DNA from: Calliopum simillimum | Lineage: Eukaryota > Arthropoda > Insecta > Diptera > Lauxaniidae | Direction: 5' to 3' | Length of the DNA: 64,000 bases | Assembly (NCBI GenBank): GCA_951812925.1 | Contig: OX638368.1 | Coordinates: 161,744,492 to 161,808,491, forward strand | In this document: one piece after another, positions 47,131-60,486 of the stretch | Layout of the letters: every line of letters begins with the position of its first letter | Position numbering within the stretch: position 1 is the stretch's first letter | Made by a program: the position numbers and the translations under genes | Notes under the pieces: generated by a model | Databases searched by the model: none | What the model saw: only the letters and a program-made list of their open reading frames with translations | Told to the model about the DNA's origin: nothing

Positions 47131-48992
47131 TTTCTTCTTCTTTTCAAATCAAACCACGCGTTGTTCTGAGAATTTAAATGACGATAACAACACCCCTCTG
47201 GGGTTATTTAATTTTATGAAAGTCTATCATATTCTGCATATTTTGGTGAATTTTTAAAGGAATCTATAAAGCGGTTTTTGAAAAAAATGACAAAAAACCG
47301 TTAAAATTGGAATGAACAAAAAGTTGTGAGTTGATACTCAAAAATTACATTTTTATCATTATTTTAAAAAATAATGATTATCATGTGTATATATTATAAA
47401 AGCACATTAAATTTTGAAGAATATAAGACAAAGTAGAAAAAAATCGATGGATCGGTTTTCGAAAAAATGGCAAAACCGTTAAAATTTTAATGAAAAAAAA
47501 TATTTTTAATCGACATATAAAAATTAAATTTTACCCATTACTGTAACGAATAATGAAGAACGTAAATATACACACATATTATAAAAACATCATGTATGTT
47601 TTACATAGCATAAAAAATTTATATTCTTTCACAAAAAAACACTGAAAAAAATGATTACTAAAATTCTTAATTTAAAAAAAATCGTTAAAATAGGAATAAG
47701 CCCAGAAAAATTCGAATTTTTCTGCAAAATAAATGCAAGTAAAATTTTTTCACCAGAATGATCTTAACTTATACATGAATAATAAAATGTGAAAAGTTCA
47801 TAGCGAAATCTTGTACGCATAGAAAGTTATTCAAGGTCGAAGATAGAAAAAATCAGTAACACTAACGGTTACTTTTTCAGACAAAAATGGGCCGGTCAAT
47901 TTTATAGCCCTGAACATTTTCTACAGAAAAGATCACAGAGTTGTTTTCGTACAACTAATAGTTTAGGAGATATTCTATGCATGCATGCGGTCTATAAGTG
48001 TTCATAGCCATATGCCGATTTTTAAATTGCCATAACTTATGAACGATGAGTTGCACGACAAAAACAAAATTATCAGGTTATGGGGAATTGTATGATCTAT
48101 AAATGATAAGCAATGTATGTACACATACAATTTACCATCTGGGAGTTATTCAATAAAAACAGATATATTTAACGTTTTCCTTAATTTTCATGGTTTTTAT
48201 TAAATAACTCCTAAACGGTAAATTGTATGTGTATGTACATACATGCTAATGATTTATAAAGCATACAATTGTCCAAACCTATTTTTCTGACAAAGTGATA
48301 TTTGCAAAAAACTGATTTTTTCTATCTTTAACCTTGAATAACTTTCTATGCGTTCAAGATTTCGCTATGAACTTTTCGCATTTTATTTTTCATGTATAAG
48401 TTAAGATCATTCTGGTGTAAAAATTTTACTTGAATTTATTTTGGCTAGTTCCTACTTTAACGATATTTTTTAAATACAGAATTTTAGTAATCATTTTTTT
48501 CAGTGTTTTTTTTTTAAAGAACAAACTTTTTATACTATGTAAAACATAATGTATGTATATATAATATGTGTGTATATTTATGTTTTTCATTATTCGTTAC
48601 AATAATGAGCAAAATTAAAAATATTTTTTTTTCATTAAAACTTTAACGGTTTTTGCCATTTTTTCGAAGATCGGTCCATTGATTTTTTCCTGCTTAGTTT
48701 TATATTCTTTAAAATTTAATGTGCTTTTGTAATATACATATATACATGATAATCATTATTTGTTAAAATAATGATAAAAATTTAATTTTTGTGTATCAAC
48801 TCACAACATTTTGTTTATTCGAATTTTAACGGTTTTTTTCCATTTTTTCAAAAACCGCTCTATAGATTTTTTTAAAAATTCACCAAAATATGCAGAATTT
48901 GATAGGCTTTCATAATATAAGATTACCCCAGAGAGTGTTGTTACCGTCATATAAATTCTCAAAACAGCGCCGTGAAACTTCAGGAAGAAAAG
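47131..48992. mobile_element. Large palindromic element L (1.9 kb)
   Basis: GATAACAACACC..CTCTGGGG near 47180 pairs with the complement near 48950. Pairing continues through ATATTTTGGTGAATTTTTAA, GCGGTTTTTGAAAAAA and ACTTTCTATGCG-type text to a centre near 48165, where TAAATTGTATGTGTATGTAC faces its complement. Frames 47060-47257 (+) and 48801-49001 (-) are mirror pieces of the arms. No target duplication was established. Confidence 0.7.
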
Positions 48993-49891
48993 GAATGCCA
49001 ATTTACTGGGGTTGAGGTTGTTCTTGAAAGTAATTTTAAGCCTAGTTGCACTTGAAACGAATTAATGACTGTGTACTATAAAAAGAGTTTTTAAAATTTA
49101 AATAAAACTTTAGTGTAAAAAAAGAGAAAATTATTTTTGCAACATTGTGCTGCATGTAAACAACTCATGTTGCAGATGTAACTGGCAGGCATGGATTTTA
49201 CACAACACAGCACAACAGCCGTTTATTGTGTATTTTGTGTTGGTGTTGCAAACTAAAGACAAATTGTGTAAAATATGATGACTTCAAAACCAAACGCAAC
49301 AGCAACAGCACCAGTTGTGAAAATTCTCACAAACGGCAAAGAACTCGAAACTGAATCGACGAACAAAAATTGAGAATATTTCCCAAATAATTTGCTTGCA
49401 ATTATTTCATTAAAACTTATTATTCTCATATACGAGTACTTGCGTTGAATCTATGCGTTTTTGTACGCGATTCCACACCAGAAAGCAACTGCAGGCAGCA
49501 ACATCAACCTATAATGTTGCTGTTGGCTTAGCACTTTGATATTTAACTGCAACGCTTAACCCGTTGCGAACGCTGGCGTCAGCATGGCGACTCCATTGAT
49601 GTCGCTGACATGTTGATTCAATAAGAACGAATGTATCCATAACTAATAATGGTTGCGCTCTCTATGATGGAGCTGAAGTTAATGGTTGATTTAATAAGAA
49701 GGCAAGGGGATGAATTTGTAGGCATAGGGTTGTCAAGTGTTCCTATCGATATTTTTTTTTAGCTTGAGTCTTTTGCCAAGTGTTTCTTAAATTGGGGTAA
49801 ATCGAGTTTCGCACCATATCTAATCAATTTTGCGATTCATTTATTTTAAATGCCACTGTGCAAATTATGTACAACTTTTACTCATAATGGG
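48993..49891. other. Non-coding, no feature recognised
   Basis: Slightly GC-richer near 49480-49700, with CAACA/GTTGC words. No supported frame. Confidence 0.45.
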
Positions 49892-50008
49892 GGGTATTCC
49901 TTTAAACGTGTAAATGCCTCGAAAACCTCATAATAGTTGTAGAAATCAATATGAACTTTAACAGTTTTACGAGGTTTTTGAGGCATTTACACGTTTTAAG
50001 GAATACCC
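49892..50008. mobile_element. 117-bp hairpin MITE
   Basis: GGGTATTCCTTTAAACGTGT followed by AAATGCCTCGAAAACCTC is mirrored at the right end (GAGGTTTTTGAGGCATTTAC). No clear target duplication. Confidence 0.65.
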
Positions 50009-50183
50009 TAAATGATTTTTTGCCAATTCCAAAAAAAATCCTTCAATTTGTAAAATTGAAGACATTTTGTAACCCTAGATGGATAATCTTAATGAGCCAC
50101 CAATTGATTATACCAAAGCTGATATTGTTTCTTGCCTTAATTTATACTCGCGTGTAGTAAATATATACTTATTTATATTCATA

Positions 50184-50523
50184 CACCCAAAAAAATTGTT
50201 GCGGTAGTTTTAACAACGTTTTGTTGTGGATTTTACAATTCTCTGTGGATTTGCTAATTTAAAAGTTAATATAATCGAATTTACAATTAATTGTTAATTT
50301 TACAGCAAATGCAATAATTTCTACCAGAAATTTGTTAAAATTATCGATATAAATTTTTTTTGTTGTGAAATCTACAGCAAATATTTTTTTTTTCACAGCT
50401 AATTTCTCAAATGTACAACAAAACTGTAATATTAACTGCAAAAGATATGGGATGAAAAATGAAAGTAAATGCTGTAAAACATACAGCATTTTGCTACACT
50501 TTTACAACAGATTTTTTTGGGTG
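50184..50523. mobile_element. 340-bp TA-target MITE
   Basis: The ends are CACCCAAAAAAATTGTTG and CAACAGATTTTTTTGGGTG, with TA at 50182-50183 and 50524-50525. The interior is rich in repeated words such as TTTTACA and CTGTAAAA. The frames 50259-50489 (-) and 50365-50550 (+) are not genes. Confidence 0.75.
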
Positions 50524-50767
50524 TATATATATATAAAGAAAATAAGATAGTAATTTTACTGACACTTCCTTATTAAAGCAAGAGAATTATTGCATGTGTG
50601 TCATTTTAAAGCAGATGTAGGACAGCGTTGCATTGCCACATGTTGCCGTTGCAAAAGATAAAAAAGGTAAAAAAAGAAAAGGCTTAAAAAACATTTTATT
50701 AGGTACTTCAAAAATTTCATATGTAAGTCAAACAAAACAAAAACGCCTTCTTTACACATAAGAGGTA

Positions 50768-51168
50768 TTCACGATCTAGAGTAACGTCCTGAGTAACAGA
50801 GTAACAGGGTAACAGTGCACAACCACAACAACAAAATATACGTAAGTTACTCTGTTACTCTTTTACCCTTTTAGTCAAGCTATTTTCTAGTGTAAAATAA
50901 TCTTACACTTTTGCCTTTTTTTACTATTTCTATTTCTATAGAAACGTTTGAAGTTGTTTATGATTGAGAAGCAATTTTCGTTCATCAAAAATAAAAATTT
51001 GAATGAGAGCAAAATATACAATTAAAAATTTTTTTTTTTTGTTGTCAGCTAAAATTATTTTGAGAAACAAAAAGCAAATATACGTGCAAAGTATTGAGTA
51101 TGCTCACTATTCAGAGTAACTGAGTGCACTTATACCCTGTTACTCAGCTCGTTACTCTAGATCGTGAA
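50768..51168. mobile_element. 401-bp TA-target element with reiterated word GAGTAACAG
   Basis: The ends are TTCACGATCTAGAGTAACG and the complement of CGTTACTCTAGATCGTGAA, with TA at 50766-50767 and 51169-51170. GAGTAACAG, GGTAACAG or TTACTCTGTTACTC words repeat in the left end, near 50846 and in the right end. Confidence 0.75.
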
Positions 51169-51283
51169 TAACTCTATAGTTAAAGAATTATTAATTTCAA
51201 AAAAATGTTCGTCGTATCATGTAGGTGTTTCGAAAAATAACAAATTATTTTTTGTCTAGAAACTCCACATAAACCTGTAGCAA

Positions 51284-51306
51284 AAAAAAAAAAAAAAAAA
51301 AAAAAT
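51284..51306. repeat. Poly-A run
   Basis: An uninterrupted run of about 23 A. No retroposon body was recognised beside it. Confidence 0.8.
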
Positions 51307-51589
51307 CAGACAACAGTTTCTTTTTGTATTGTTTCTATGTTTTTTTATTATAAGCCGGTTAAAATGAATCATAGATAAAAGATCAAAGTAGATACAAAAG
51401 TTTTAGCAAATTGTCAACAACCAGCAGCTATATATGAATGTGTATTTCAAGCCAATCATTATCGATATAGTTAATATGTACATATGTATGTAGGTCCCGA
51501 CTTTAGTAAAATCTTAAAAAAAATTGTAAAACTTGTGGCTACTTAAACTTTTTATAATCCTACTACACATAATTTTTGAATATACATTA

Positions 51590-53428
51590 GAGTGGTCCAA
51601 ATTTTGTATGGAAAAACCAAAAGTGTTAAAAGTCAAGGTGCGCGCGACTTTTCTGAATCCTTAGATCCTGCTGATTACAAAAAGTGCTTTGGAACCAAAA
51701 AAAAATTGCGTTTAGATATTCCGCAACGAGCTTGAATGTACTTTTTTAGGAATTTTTGTGTTTTTGAGTACTTCTTTTAATTTAAACGCTATATCTTTTT
51801 AACCAGATAAGGTATTTGCAAAAATTAAATTCCATTTTCTTAAGAATATTTTGAGCAAAATTCTGCATCAATAATATTTAATCTACTCTTTCCCAATTTT
51901 TCTTAGAAGCACTTTAAACTTCGAAATTTGTTAATTTTTTGAGGTGCTTGCACATTCAAGAACCAATTTTTTTCTTATTTTGCTCAAGCAAATTTTGTTT
52001 TTTACTTTTAGTTTTTGAGGCATTAATTTATCTATCAACTGACATCAACAACTAATCCATAAGCTTCACTTTACTTACTAAAAACCGTAAAGTGTAATCA
52101 AATTTGGCCAGAAAAAAAACTTTGAGTTTAAAATTTTCATGGTAAAACTGAAACAACAATAGTCATTTGCGATGTATGTGTTCATGAAAATTCTAAATCC
52201 GGTCTCAGAATTGCTCTACCTCATACGGTTTTAGAGATATCCTAACCTAAAAATCCAAAAAACACCGTTTTTGCTATTTTTGAAGCTGTTATATCAAGAC
52301 ATGAGAACTTTCAGCATGGTATTAAAGTTAAAAGTGACAGCTTTTTCCTTCAAAACCCAATTTAAATTGTATCGATATCTCTTTGTTCCTCCAAAATATC
52401 GTAAGCAGAAATAACAAAAAAACCAGGTTTTTGCACTTTTCAACTTTTTAGGCTAGAATAACTCCGAGAATAAAAAAGATATCGGTATAATTTAAATTGA
52501 ATTTAAAAGAAAAAGACTGGCACTTTTTACCACCATACCACTTTTTGTGGTTGGAAATAATCTTGACTTGTAATATCACTTTAAAAAGAGCAAAAACGGT
52601 GTTTCTTATACTTTTATGTTAAAATATCTCCTTAACCGTACAAGATACAGCGTTAGCAAATACATCGAAAATGGCTATTTTAGTTTCTTTTTGATCTTTT
52701 TATTTTTTTGGTTTCCTTAGAAGATCTATGAAAACTATTTGTTAATCTATTTTGCCAAAAATAACATGAAGTGCCAAGGTTTTGATATTGTGAAGAATGT
52801 TGTTTTACTCAAATGATTAGGAACTAATAATTTTATAAGAAAAAAGTGGTACCTTACGTCATCCCATTAAGATATATTATTTTAATGCATGGAAAACATG
52901 AAAATTGTTTATTTTTTTAAGTCCAATTTAATTATACTTAATTGTTTTTAGTGCGTAAAAGTGTTACTAATAGCTTAGTTGTTGAAATTATTTTAGAGAT
53001 AATTTAATGTATAAAAATATAAAAATTTTAAAAAAAATTTGCTAGAGCAAAATAAGAAAAAAATCGGTTCTTGAAAGTGCAAACACCTCAAAAAATTTAC
53101 AAATTTTGAAGTTTAAAGTGTCGCTTAAAAAAATTGGGAAAGAGTAGATGAATTATTGTTAATGCAAAATATGGCTCAAAATATTCTTAAAAAAATGCGA
53201 TTTAATTTTTGCAAATACCTTACCTCGTTAAAAAGATATAGCGTTTAAATTAAAAGAAGTACTCAAAAACTCAAAAATTCCTAAAAAAGTACCTTCAAGC
53301 TCGTTGCGGAATATCTAAACGCAATTTTTTTTTGGTTCCAAAGCACTTTTTGTAATCAGCAGGATCCAAGGATTCAGAAAAGTCGCGCGCACCTTGACTT
53401 TTTAACACTTTCGGATTTTGGACCACTC
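51590..53428. mobile_element. Large palindromic element M (1.84 kb)
   Basis: GAGTGGTCCAAATTTTG (51590) pairs with the right end CCGAAAT..GGACCACTC-type text (53428), flanked by TA (51588-51589 and 53429-53430). Pairing includes GTCAAGGTGCGCGCGACTTT and AAAAAGTGCTTTGGAACC. Inner parts also pair (AACACCGTTTTTGCTATTTT near 52261 with its diverged complement near 52585), putting the centre near 52430. Non-coding. Confidence 0.7.
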
Positions 53429-53430
53429 TA

Positions 53431-56400
53431 ATATACATATCCTCTATACTTAATTGAAAATAGCAATCTATTCATAAATAAACAAAATGACCATTTTATT
53501 TTTTACGTTTCAGGTAACAAGATGCCAATTATGGTAAAATTTGCGAGCGCAAAAATTATCTAAAGCTAATAAAGCTTTTGTTTTTATTTCTTTTACAAAA
53601 ATGTATACAGTTAATTTATTTTTAAAGGTCATCTAAGATATATGTACATACATTTGTTTTATTTGACTGGTTCTTTTAAGATTTTTAATGTGCAAACAAA
53701 ACTTACGTTTTTTTAAAGAACGCGCATTTAATGAAAAGACAGTCAAGCACGAAGTATTGTTATTGCAAAGTCACTTGGAAGAAAAAGTTTAGCGTATAAA
53801 GGTCTACTCACGGTTCAGTTATAGAGCTAACTATAGGCATATGGAATTCAAACAATTAAAAAAAAAAATTTAAGAATCTTTATCAAAATTTTGACAAATT
53901 CTCATTTCATAGATCTTTTCTTATTAAGTTCAATGGGGGAAATCCACTTCGATTAGTAAAGAATCTCTCTCTATTTAAATGCTGAGCCCATTTAAAAGGA
54001 AATACTTATTTTTTGTTTTCAAGAACGAGATCAATCAAAATATACACACTTTATTATATATTGGATACACATAGTAATAATGAAACATATGCATAACTAT
54101 AAACATAAGTTATTTTACTGCAATCACTGTATGTATTCATATGTATTACTTATTAAACTCATAAGTAATCTAAACTATTAGGTGTTTCATTTTAATTACC
54201 TCCTGTGATGTTGCTATTTAATTGTGTTTAAAGGCCTTTTACCACCACTTAAATATGTGGCATCATAGTTGTCGTCGGAAGCTTGTTGGCTCAAGGTAGA
54301 AGTTAAAAAATCAAAGTATCGCATAGGTACAACGAACGATTCCGGACACACAACCTTACGTTTAAGTAATAATAATACTGGATACTTGTTGTCTTCATTC
54401 TGTTAGTTGCATCAACCACTTCCGGTGATCTAATATACGTATGTACTTTTACGTAACAACATCAAAAGAAAACAGAACTTAAAGTCGCACATTTTCTGCG
54501 ACATGTTAAATAACACTAGAAACTTATTATACGTAGTAATAAGATAATGTTTTTTGAACTGTAAATGTCAAAAATTTATTATTCTTCTCAATTTTAGTCT
54601 ATGGTCTCAAATGTATGGTCGAAGAACATGTATTTTTTGTTTTTGAGAAAAACTGTAAGATTTGGAGTTATTACATACTGGAAATCAATGTGCATTATTT
54701 CATGTGCGAAAAGTTACCAGTTTCTCCTATAGTTGTTAACAATTATGATACTAGCACTTTGAGTTAAATTTTATCTGCAATATTTATATGTAGTTTCAAA
54801 AGTTCAAGTTTTCTTAATTGAATAAAATAATATTTTGCATTTTTGAAAATCCAATTTAAGCTCTTCGCAGTATTGTGCTAAAAATAAAATATTTTATTCT
54901 CATCTTGTGGTTTGCATCTTTATTCGTTCATGTCTGTTGTTGACATTTGACCTTTGCATCCATGACTTAAGCTTTTAAGGTTAACAGCAGGAGAAAGCTT
55001 TGACTTAGTTTCTATTGGAAACGACTTTTTTATAATGAAAAGGTTTTCCAATTAAATGCTTAGTATATTTAAGTTATAACGGCAAGTAAACATGAAATTC
55101 AGTGCCGATATTAAACTTTTGCATATTAAATTCTTAACCTTCTATCTGATGGCTACTTTAATTTATAAAATAAAACATATTCTAACGGCTTAACATTATT
55201 ATGCAGGAAGTTGTCGCCACTCCTTCAAAATTCTTTGATCTGTCTAATGTCATTGTTGTACTTGCAGAGAATATTTTTCGAAGCATCAAGTTAAACCTTA
55301 ATATGTAGTTCGTTAGCTTGTTCAATGCGTTGGTGGTTTGGCATGCATCTTCATATTTGTCAGAGTACGCGTACGACGTGTTCGAATCCAAATTACGATA
55401 TCAACATCATGCGTCGTAATCTCATTGACAAATATTCCACATGTTGCAAAGGCGATAACCAAGCTCAAACTACGTACTTATATTGATAATATTCGTGTAT
55501 ACATTCCATAAAAAAATTTTTTTTTAAGTGGTTCATTAGGGAACTCTAAAACATTTTTTATCGATATTCAGAGAGCATCCAACATACCTTAAATGTAAAT
55601 TTTTTAACATGTCCCGGGACTTTTTATTTTGTTGTTCAGACTTAATCAAAAATATTACCCGATCGGTGATCGCACATTTTCCTAAACTCGTATGTTTGAC
55701 GTCAAAAGTGAATACTAAAAAACAGAAACACTAACTACTTTTAAGTATAATTGTATATATGTAAAAATGTAAATATTTATGCATAGGAAAATTTAACGCT
55801 TTGCGTTGACTACTGCTGGCTCTTGGCGCAATTTGATTTAAAGCTTCAAATGCACGTTTTATCAGAGAACTTGCTGCGTTAATCCATCGAAAATGTGTCA
55901 GAAATAAACTTTTATTTTTCTTTTCGCTCTTGCGAGTATTTCGATATCTTTTATTCGTTGTATTCTTATTTTTTATTTTTGGTGCACTTCGCGCTATTTT
56001 AATCTTTAAAAATGTAGTCCAAATTCTATGGAAAATTTATGAATATTAGCTGACTGCTAGACTGACTAGACTGGCAATCCGGAGTGGCAGCTATAACTTT
56101 ATGCTATTACTTTAACCGAGGTTTTTGTTGTTGCTTTGAGCATAGTGCTTTATATATCGCTCAAGTTGTTTTATGTATATTTTTATTCAGCGAACATTTC
56201 TTGTTGGATATATTTAAAGATTTTCTTACAGTGGCGCTAACAACATCTAAATATATACATATGTATGTATATGCATAAAAACAACTTAATTTTGGATCAC
56301 TGATTTATGTTTTTTGAAATTATGTAGGTCAATATCTCATGAACTAACAAAAATTTGATATCAGAATTCATTAATTGAAATTAATTTAGGACTCAAATAT

Positions 56401-59105
56401 TGAATGAAAATTTTTGTGTGCGAACAAAGTTTGTAGGTTTTCGTCGTCGTTATTACATACAATTCAAAATATGCTAAAGGAAAGCTAAACTTCTTATGTC
56501 ATTTCATTGTCATTATCGTTGATATCGTTTTTTTCCTTAGACTCTCTTGTATGTTAAAAAGAAAACGTCAGAAATTAAGGTCTCTTATTTTCGTTAAAAA
56601 TCATAAAAATTGGAGGTTTCTACTTCCCTTTAAAAGTTAGAAAGCTGAATTATTGCACAGACCTTCATTTTCAAATTTTAAAGACTTGGTGGAAAACTAC
56701 ATTCATAAAATGTCGTGATCGCGTGTTAAGGTATTCAAGGTAAAAAGTGGCTTGGAAAACTTCCACCAAAAAAAAATTCGTAATTTTTTTTCTATACGAC
56801 TTATAGAAGATATCCTTATTCAAATTTAATCTAGTTCTCTAGTATATAGCACAGTATACTTCGACCTATAGCTATATACTAAAAAACTTCTGTCTCTTGC
56901 ATTTTTATCAGGGTAATCAAGGAAAAAATTCCAATGCACATACCTTATTTTTTAAGCTTTCCCAATTTGTTTCAATTTTTTTTAAATTTTTTTTTACATT
57001 TAAAAAACTAGCAATAAATAATTGGCAGAAATGGCTTATATCGACTGATTTACTCCAATATATAAAATATCAACGAACGATGTTAGCACATATTTTTTTC
57101 TGCCACCAGCTCCCTAACTTTTAGTTATAAATGTTCATACGACATATACTAGTTGGTGATATTGGTATTTGTTGGCACAAATGTATCGAATTAAGGCAAA
57201 CAGGAAAATTTGTCTAAAAACGAACGTATGCGGTAGTTGAAAAAAAGAATTGGAATATGGAGCTTATAAATAAAGAAATCTAAAAACTGTACCATAAAGC
57301 AGAGATGTAAAAAATGCAAAAAAACTGAATTTGGACGCTTTATTTTCACACTTTCAAACGATGAGTTGTTTAGTTACCTAATGAATTTAATTCTTTCAAC
57401 TCTAAATTGCTGTTGCCGTATTAGAAATACTACAAAAATAAGTGATATCGCCAATTTATTAAATCAGTTCCGGGTTTAAAATATTTCAAATAGTGAAAAC
57501 AATCTTTTAATTGTATTTTAGTTAACTTTACACTCAATTGATTGTAGTGCTTTACAGCATTGCAACTAAGACATTGCATTTCTTTCCAGGCCAAGTGTTT
57601 AACACTTGTATAAAAGCAGCTGGTTTTCGCCTATGGAGTGATTTGTAGTCTGGTTTGTTGAAACCTAATCATGAGCCGTTTAACGTTGCCGAATGAATCG
57701 GTAAATCAACATCAATAGAGCAACAAGAATGAGTAGACATCATGTTAATTGTGACATTATTTTTCGTATAAACGTATGTCAACCTATTGATTCCGCTAAA
57801 AATTGGAAAAAATATTCCTCCCACATAAGTGAAAATTCTGATCATCCTCTTGGGTGTCCAAATTTCATACTTCACCTCTATTGACGGAATATGCGACATC
57901 CTTTTTTGTCCATTTTTTTGTAATTTTTCAAACATTTAAAAGAAGTGGACGTCCGTAAAAGACTTGACCATCTCCATGCACTTAAATCCGATTTTTCGGT
58001 CTCATTTCACCTTCTTTTATGGAAGTCCTTTGTGCACAAAATTGGTACATGGTGAGAAAAATAATGTTCAAGTATACATTCGTCAAGTCACAGTTTTTTA
58101 ATAAATTAATGTCCACATCAACCAGGTGGGTTACAATTAATAACAGTAAAAACCAAATCGTTTCTTAATGTGCTTTTTTGCCGAACAAAACCTTTCAAGT
58201 GATTCATTTTCTGAGATTTAAAGAATGTGAGAAAATGCATGGCTTCGGTTAAACAGCTGCAACTGCAATTGACAGCTTTGGTGCAAAGTAACATTTTTAG
58301 CTTGGGAAATACTTTGATCCCATTTTGCATTCCGCACTTTGTGGTAATGTGAAATTGTTTGTGTTAGTGTGTATTTGTGTTTGTGTGCGTGTTCAATATT
58401 ATAATTGCCAATCTGCATACCTCGTTCGTATCAGCACAACTAACTGAAAAATCAAAGAAGCTATCGGCGAATAATAAGAAGAAGCAACAGCTAATAAAAA
58501 GAAGAGCCATATGCATGTATTTGAACGGTTGCAAACTCAATATGGAAATTAGAGTGGTACAGCAACGGTTATGCAAGCCATTAACTAAACCATATTATCG
58601 GTAAGGTAACCGTGTTGTAACCATTTTGATCTACTAAGCATCGTTTTTTATTTTGTTGGATTTTTTTTTTTTTTTCAACTACAGCAAAAAATTTGCACTT
58701 AAGATGAGCATGCTGGATGAAAAAAATGATCGGAATGCAGTTGTCCCTTGATAATTGAAACGAATCATGGCTTATTGAAGTTTAATGCTATGACGAATAA
58801 TAACATTTTGATACTTGTTATTCTCTATTTTTGTTCAAAGTTTTGCTTTCAAAAAAAGTTTGTTTTAGTAAGCCCAAGCCACCTGAACCAAAGCGACTAA
58901 CTAAGGCCCCGTATTTTTTGACATTTCGTAGTATGGCGAGAGGGTATAGCGCGATAAAGAAAGTGTTGACCTTGCTTAACAAATTTTTAACTAAAATTAT
59001 GAAGTAACATTTTCTTTCATTCAGTAAAAACTGTCATGCTGCCCAGAAGCTCTCGCGACGGCTTTGTAAGCTACACCATCTGTCCTCCTTCAACCTGCAA
59101 ACATT
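53431..59105. other. Non-coding, no feature recognised
   Basis: This 5.7-kb stretch is the longest without a recognised repeat. Frames at 55182-55391 (-), 56084-56278 (+), 56897-57124 (+), 57669-57935 (-) and 58118-58604 (both strands) are short and domain-free. A TATAAAAGCAG near 57609 lacks an initiator at the right distance. It is probably intronic or 5'-flanking sequence of the PEAK-family gene. Confidence 0.5.
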
Positions 59106-59109
59106 AGTA

Positions 59110-59732
59110 GGTGTAAACCATGTCAAAACGATCAAGAAATTTCTTAATGGAATTCGATTTGACTATAAATTGGCATAAGCAATATTAGCATAATGGAAAA
59201 AACTACTACCAAATATTTTTTCAAAATTTAAAAAAATGGCGGATATATGGGGCTTTAAAATTTTTAGGTTAGCTTTTTTTGAGAAGCTATAACTTTAGTT
59301 GCATTTATGCAATTCTTAATTTTATGGTGTCAAATGATTTGTCTTGAAACAGGCTTAAAAATAAAAACTAGCAAAAATAATTTTTTTCTTTCTATATAGT
59401 TTACTCTGAAAAAAAATTTAAAATTGAGTTTTCCAAAATACGTCATTTTTGATATTTTTTATTTTTCTTGTAAAAAAAGCTACAGGTGTAACTTCCCAGT
59501 CCTCCAAAAATTGGAGTGGGCCTGCCAGTGGTTCTCCAGAAAAACAATATTTGAGAATTGCGTAAATGCAACTAAAGTTATAGCTTCTCAAAGAAATTTC
59601 AAAGTTTCATATCTCCGCCATTTTTTTAAATTTTAAAAAAATATTTGGCAGTAATTTTTTTCACTATGCTGCTATTATGCCAATTTATAGCCAAATCAAA
59701 AAAATCTTGATCGGTTTGGAATGGTTTACACC
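59110..59732. mobile_element. 623-bp palindromic element N with a 4-bp target duplication
   Basis: The ends are GGTGTAAACCAT and ATGGTTTACACC, with AGTA outside both (59106-59109 and 59733-59736). The arms pair through CGATCAAGA, TTGGCATAA, AATTTAAAAAAATGGCGG and GAAGCTATAACTTTAGTTGC to a centre near 59425. Confidence 0.7.
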
Positions 59733-59736
59733 AGTA

Positions 59737-60486
59737 CTGACTGTATTAATGGGATTTTTGTTTTTCATTATACTTAGCTGTTGCTTTTGATACCAACTGT
59801 TATTTTAGCATTACCTTAAAGTTGACCCAAATAAAAACTTCTTGCGGCAAAGAGTAACCTAAGCTGCAGCTGTAAAATACACAAATACATGGTGATTCTT
59901 ACATAAAGCATACAGCTTGTTCTCTCTGAAAAATACTACAGCAACATCACTGGGTCATCAAGTGAAAATAACAACGCTTTTCTAAGTTGGCTCATTGCTG
60001 AAGTGGCAGTGATCATAATGATGATGACGATGATAAACGTTCCGTGTCTTTGTGCTGAAACTGAGCCCAGCCTACACTTTCCCAATCATTCGAGTGTAAA
60101 GGAATGAAGTGAACTTTAAAAGAAAAACGTGTATTGTTCAGAAAACTTTTCTTTTTTTTTTTGATTTCTTTATTTGATTAATTAGACTTGTTGTTGATTT
60201 CGAATGCATTAAAGTTGCTTTTCGTGGGCAACTACGAAAACAATTTTATTAATTTTTCTTTACACCTTAAGTAATAGATATTTGAATATTTAGAAAGGTT
60301 TAACTAATTGTGGAAGTAATTACGGAGTCGCTTTCTCAGTAGTTTATTTGAAAAATACTAACATACATCCTTTTTTTCTTCATCTCTCCAGATTCAGAGT
60401 CTTGAATTTATTTAAATTTGTATGTATCGTACACTATAATTTTTTTTATTGATATTCATATTTAGTTTTTATTTTTTCCTTTGCAG
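59737..60486. other. Non-coding sequence upstream of the PEAK-family exon (probable intron)
   Basis: It ends in the splice acceptor at 60481-60486. Short ATGATGATGACGATG run near 60018. Nothing else recognised. Confidence 0.5.

Noticed and set aside
57609..57640. TATAAAAGCAG as a core promoter
   Set aside because: No initiator at about +30 and no supported exon downstream.
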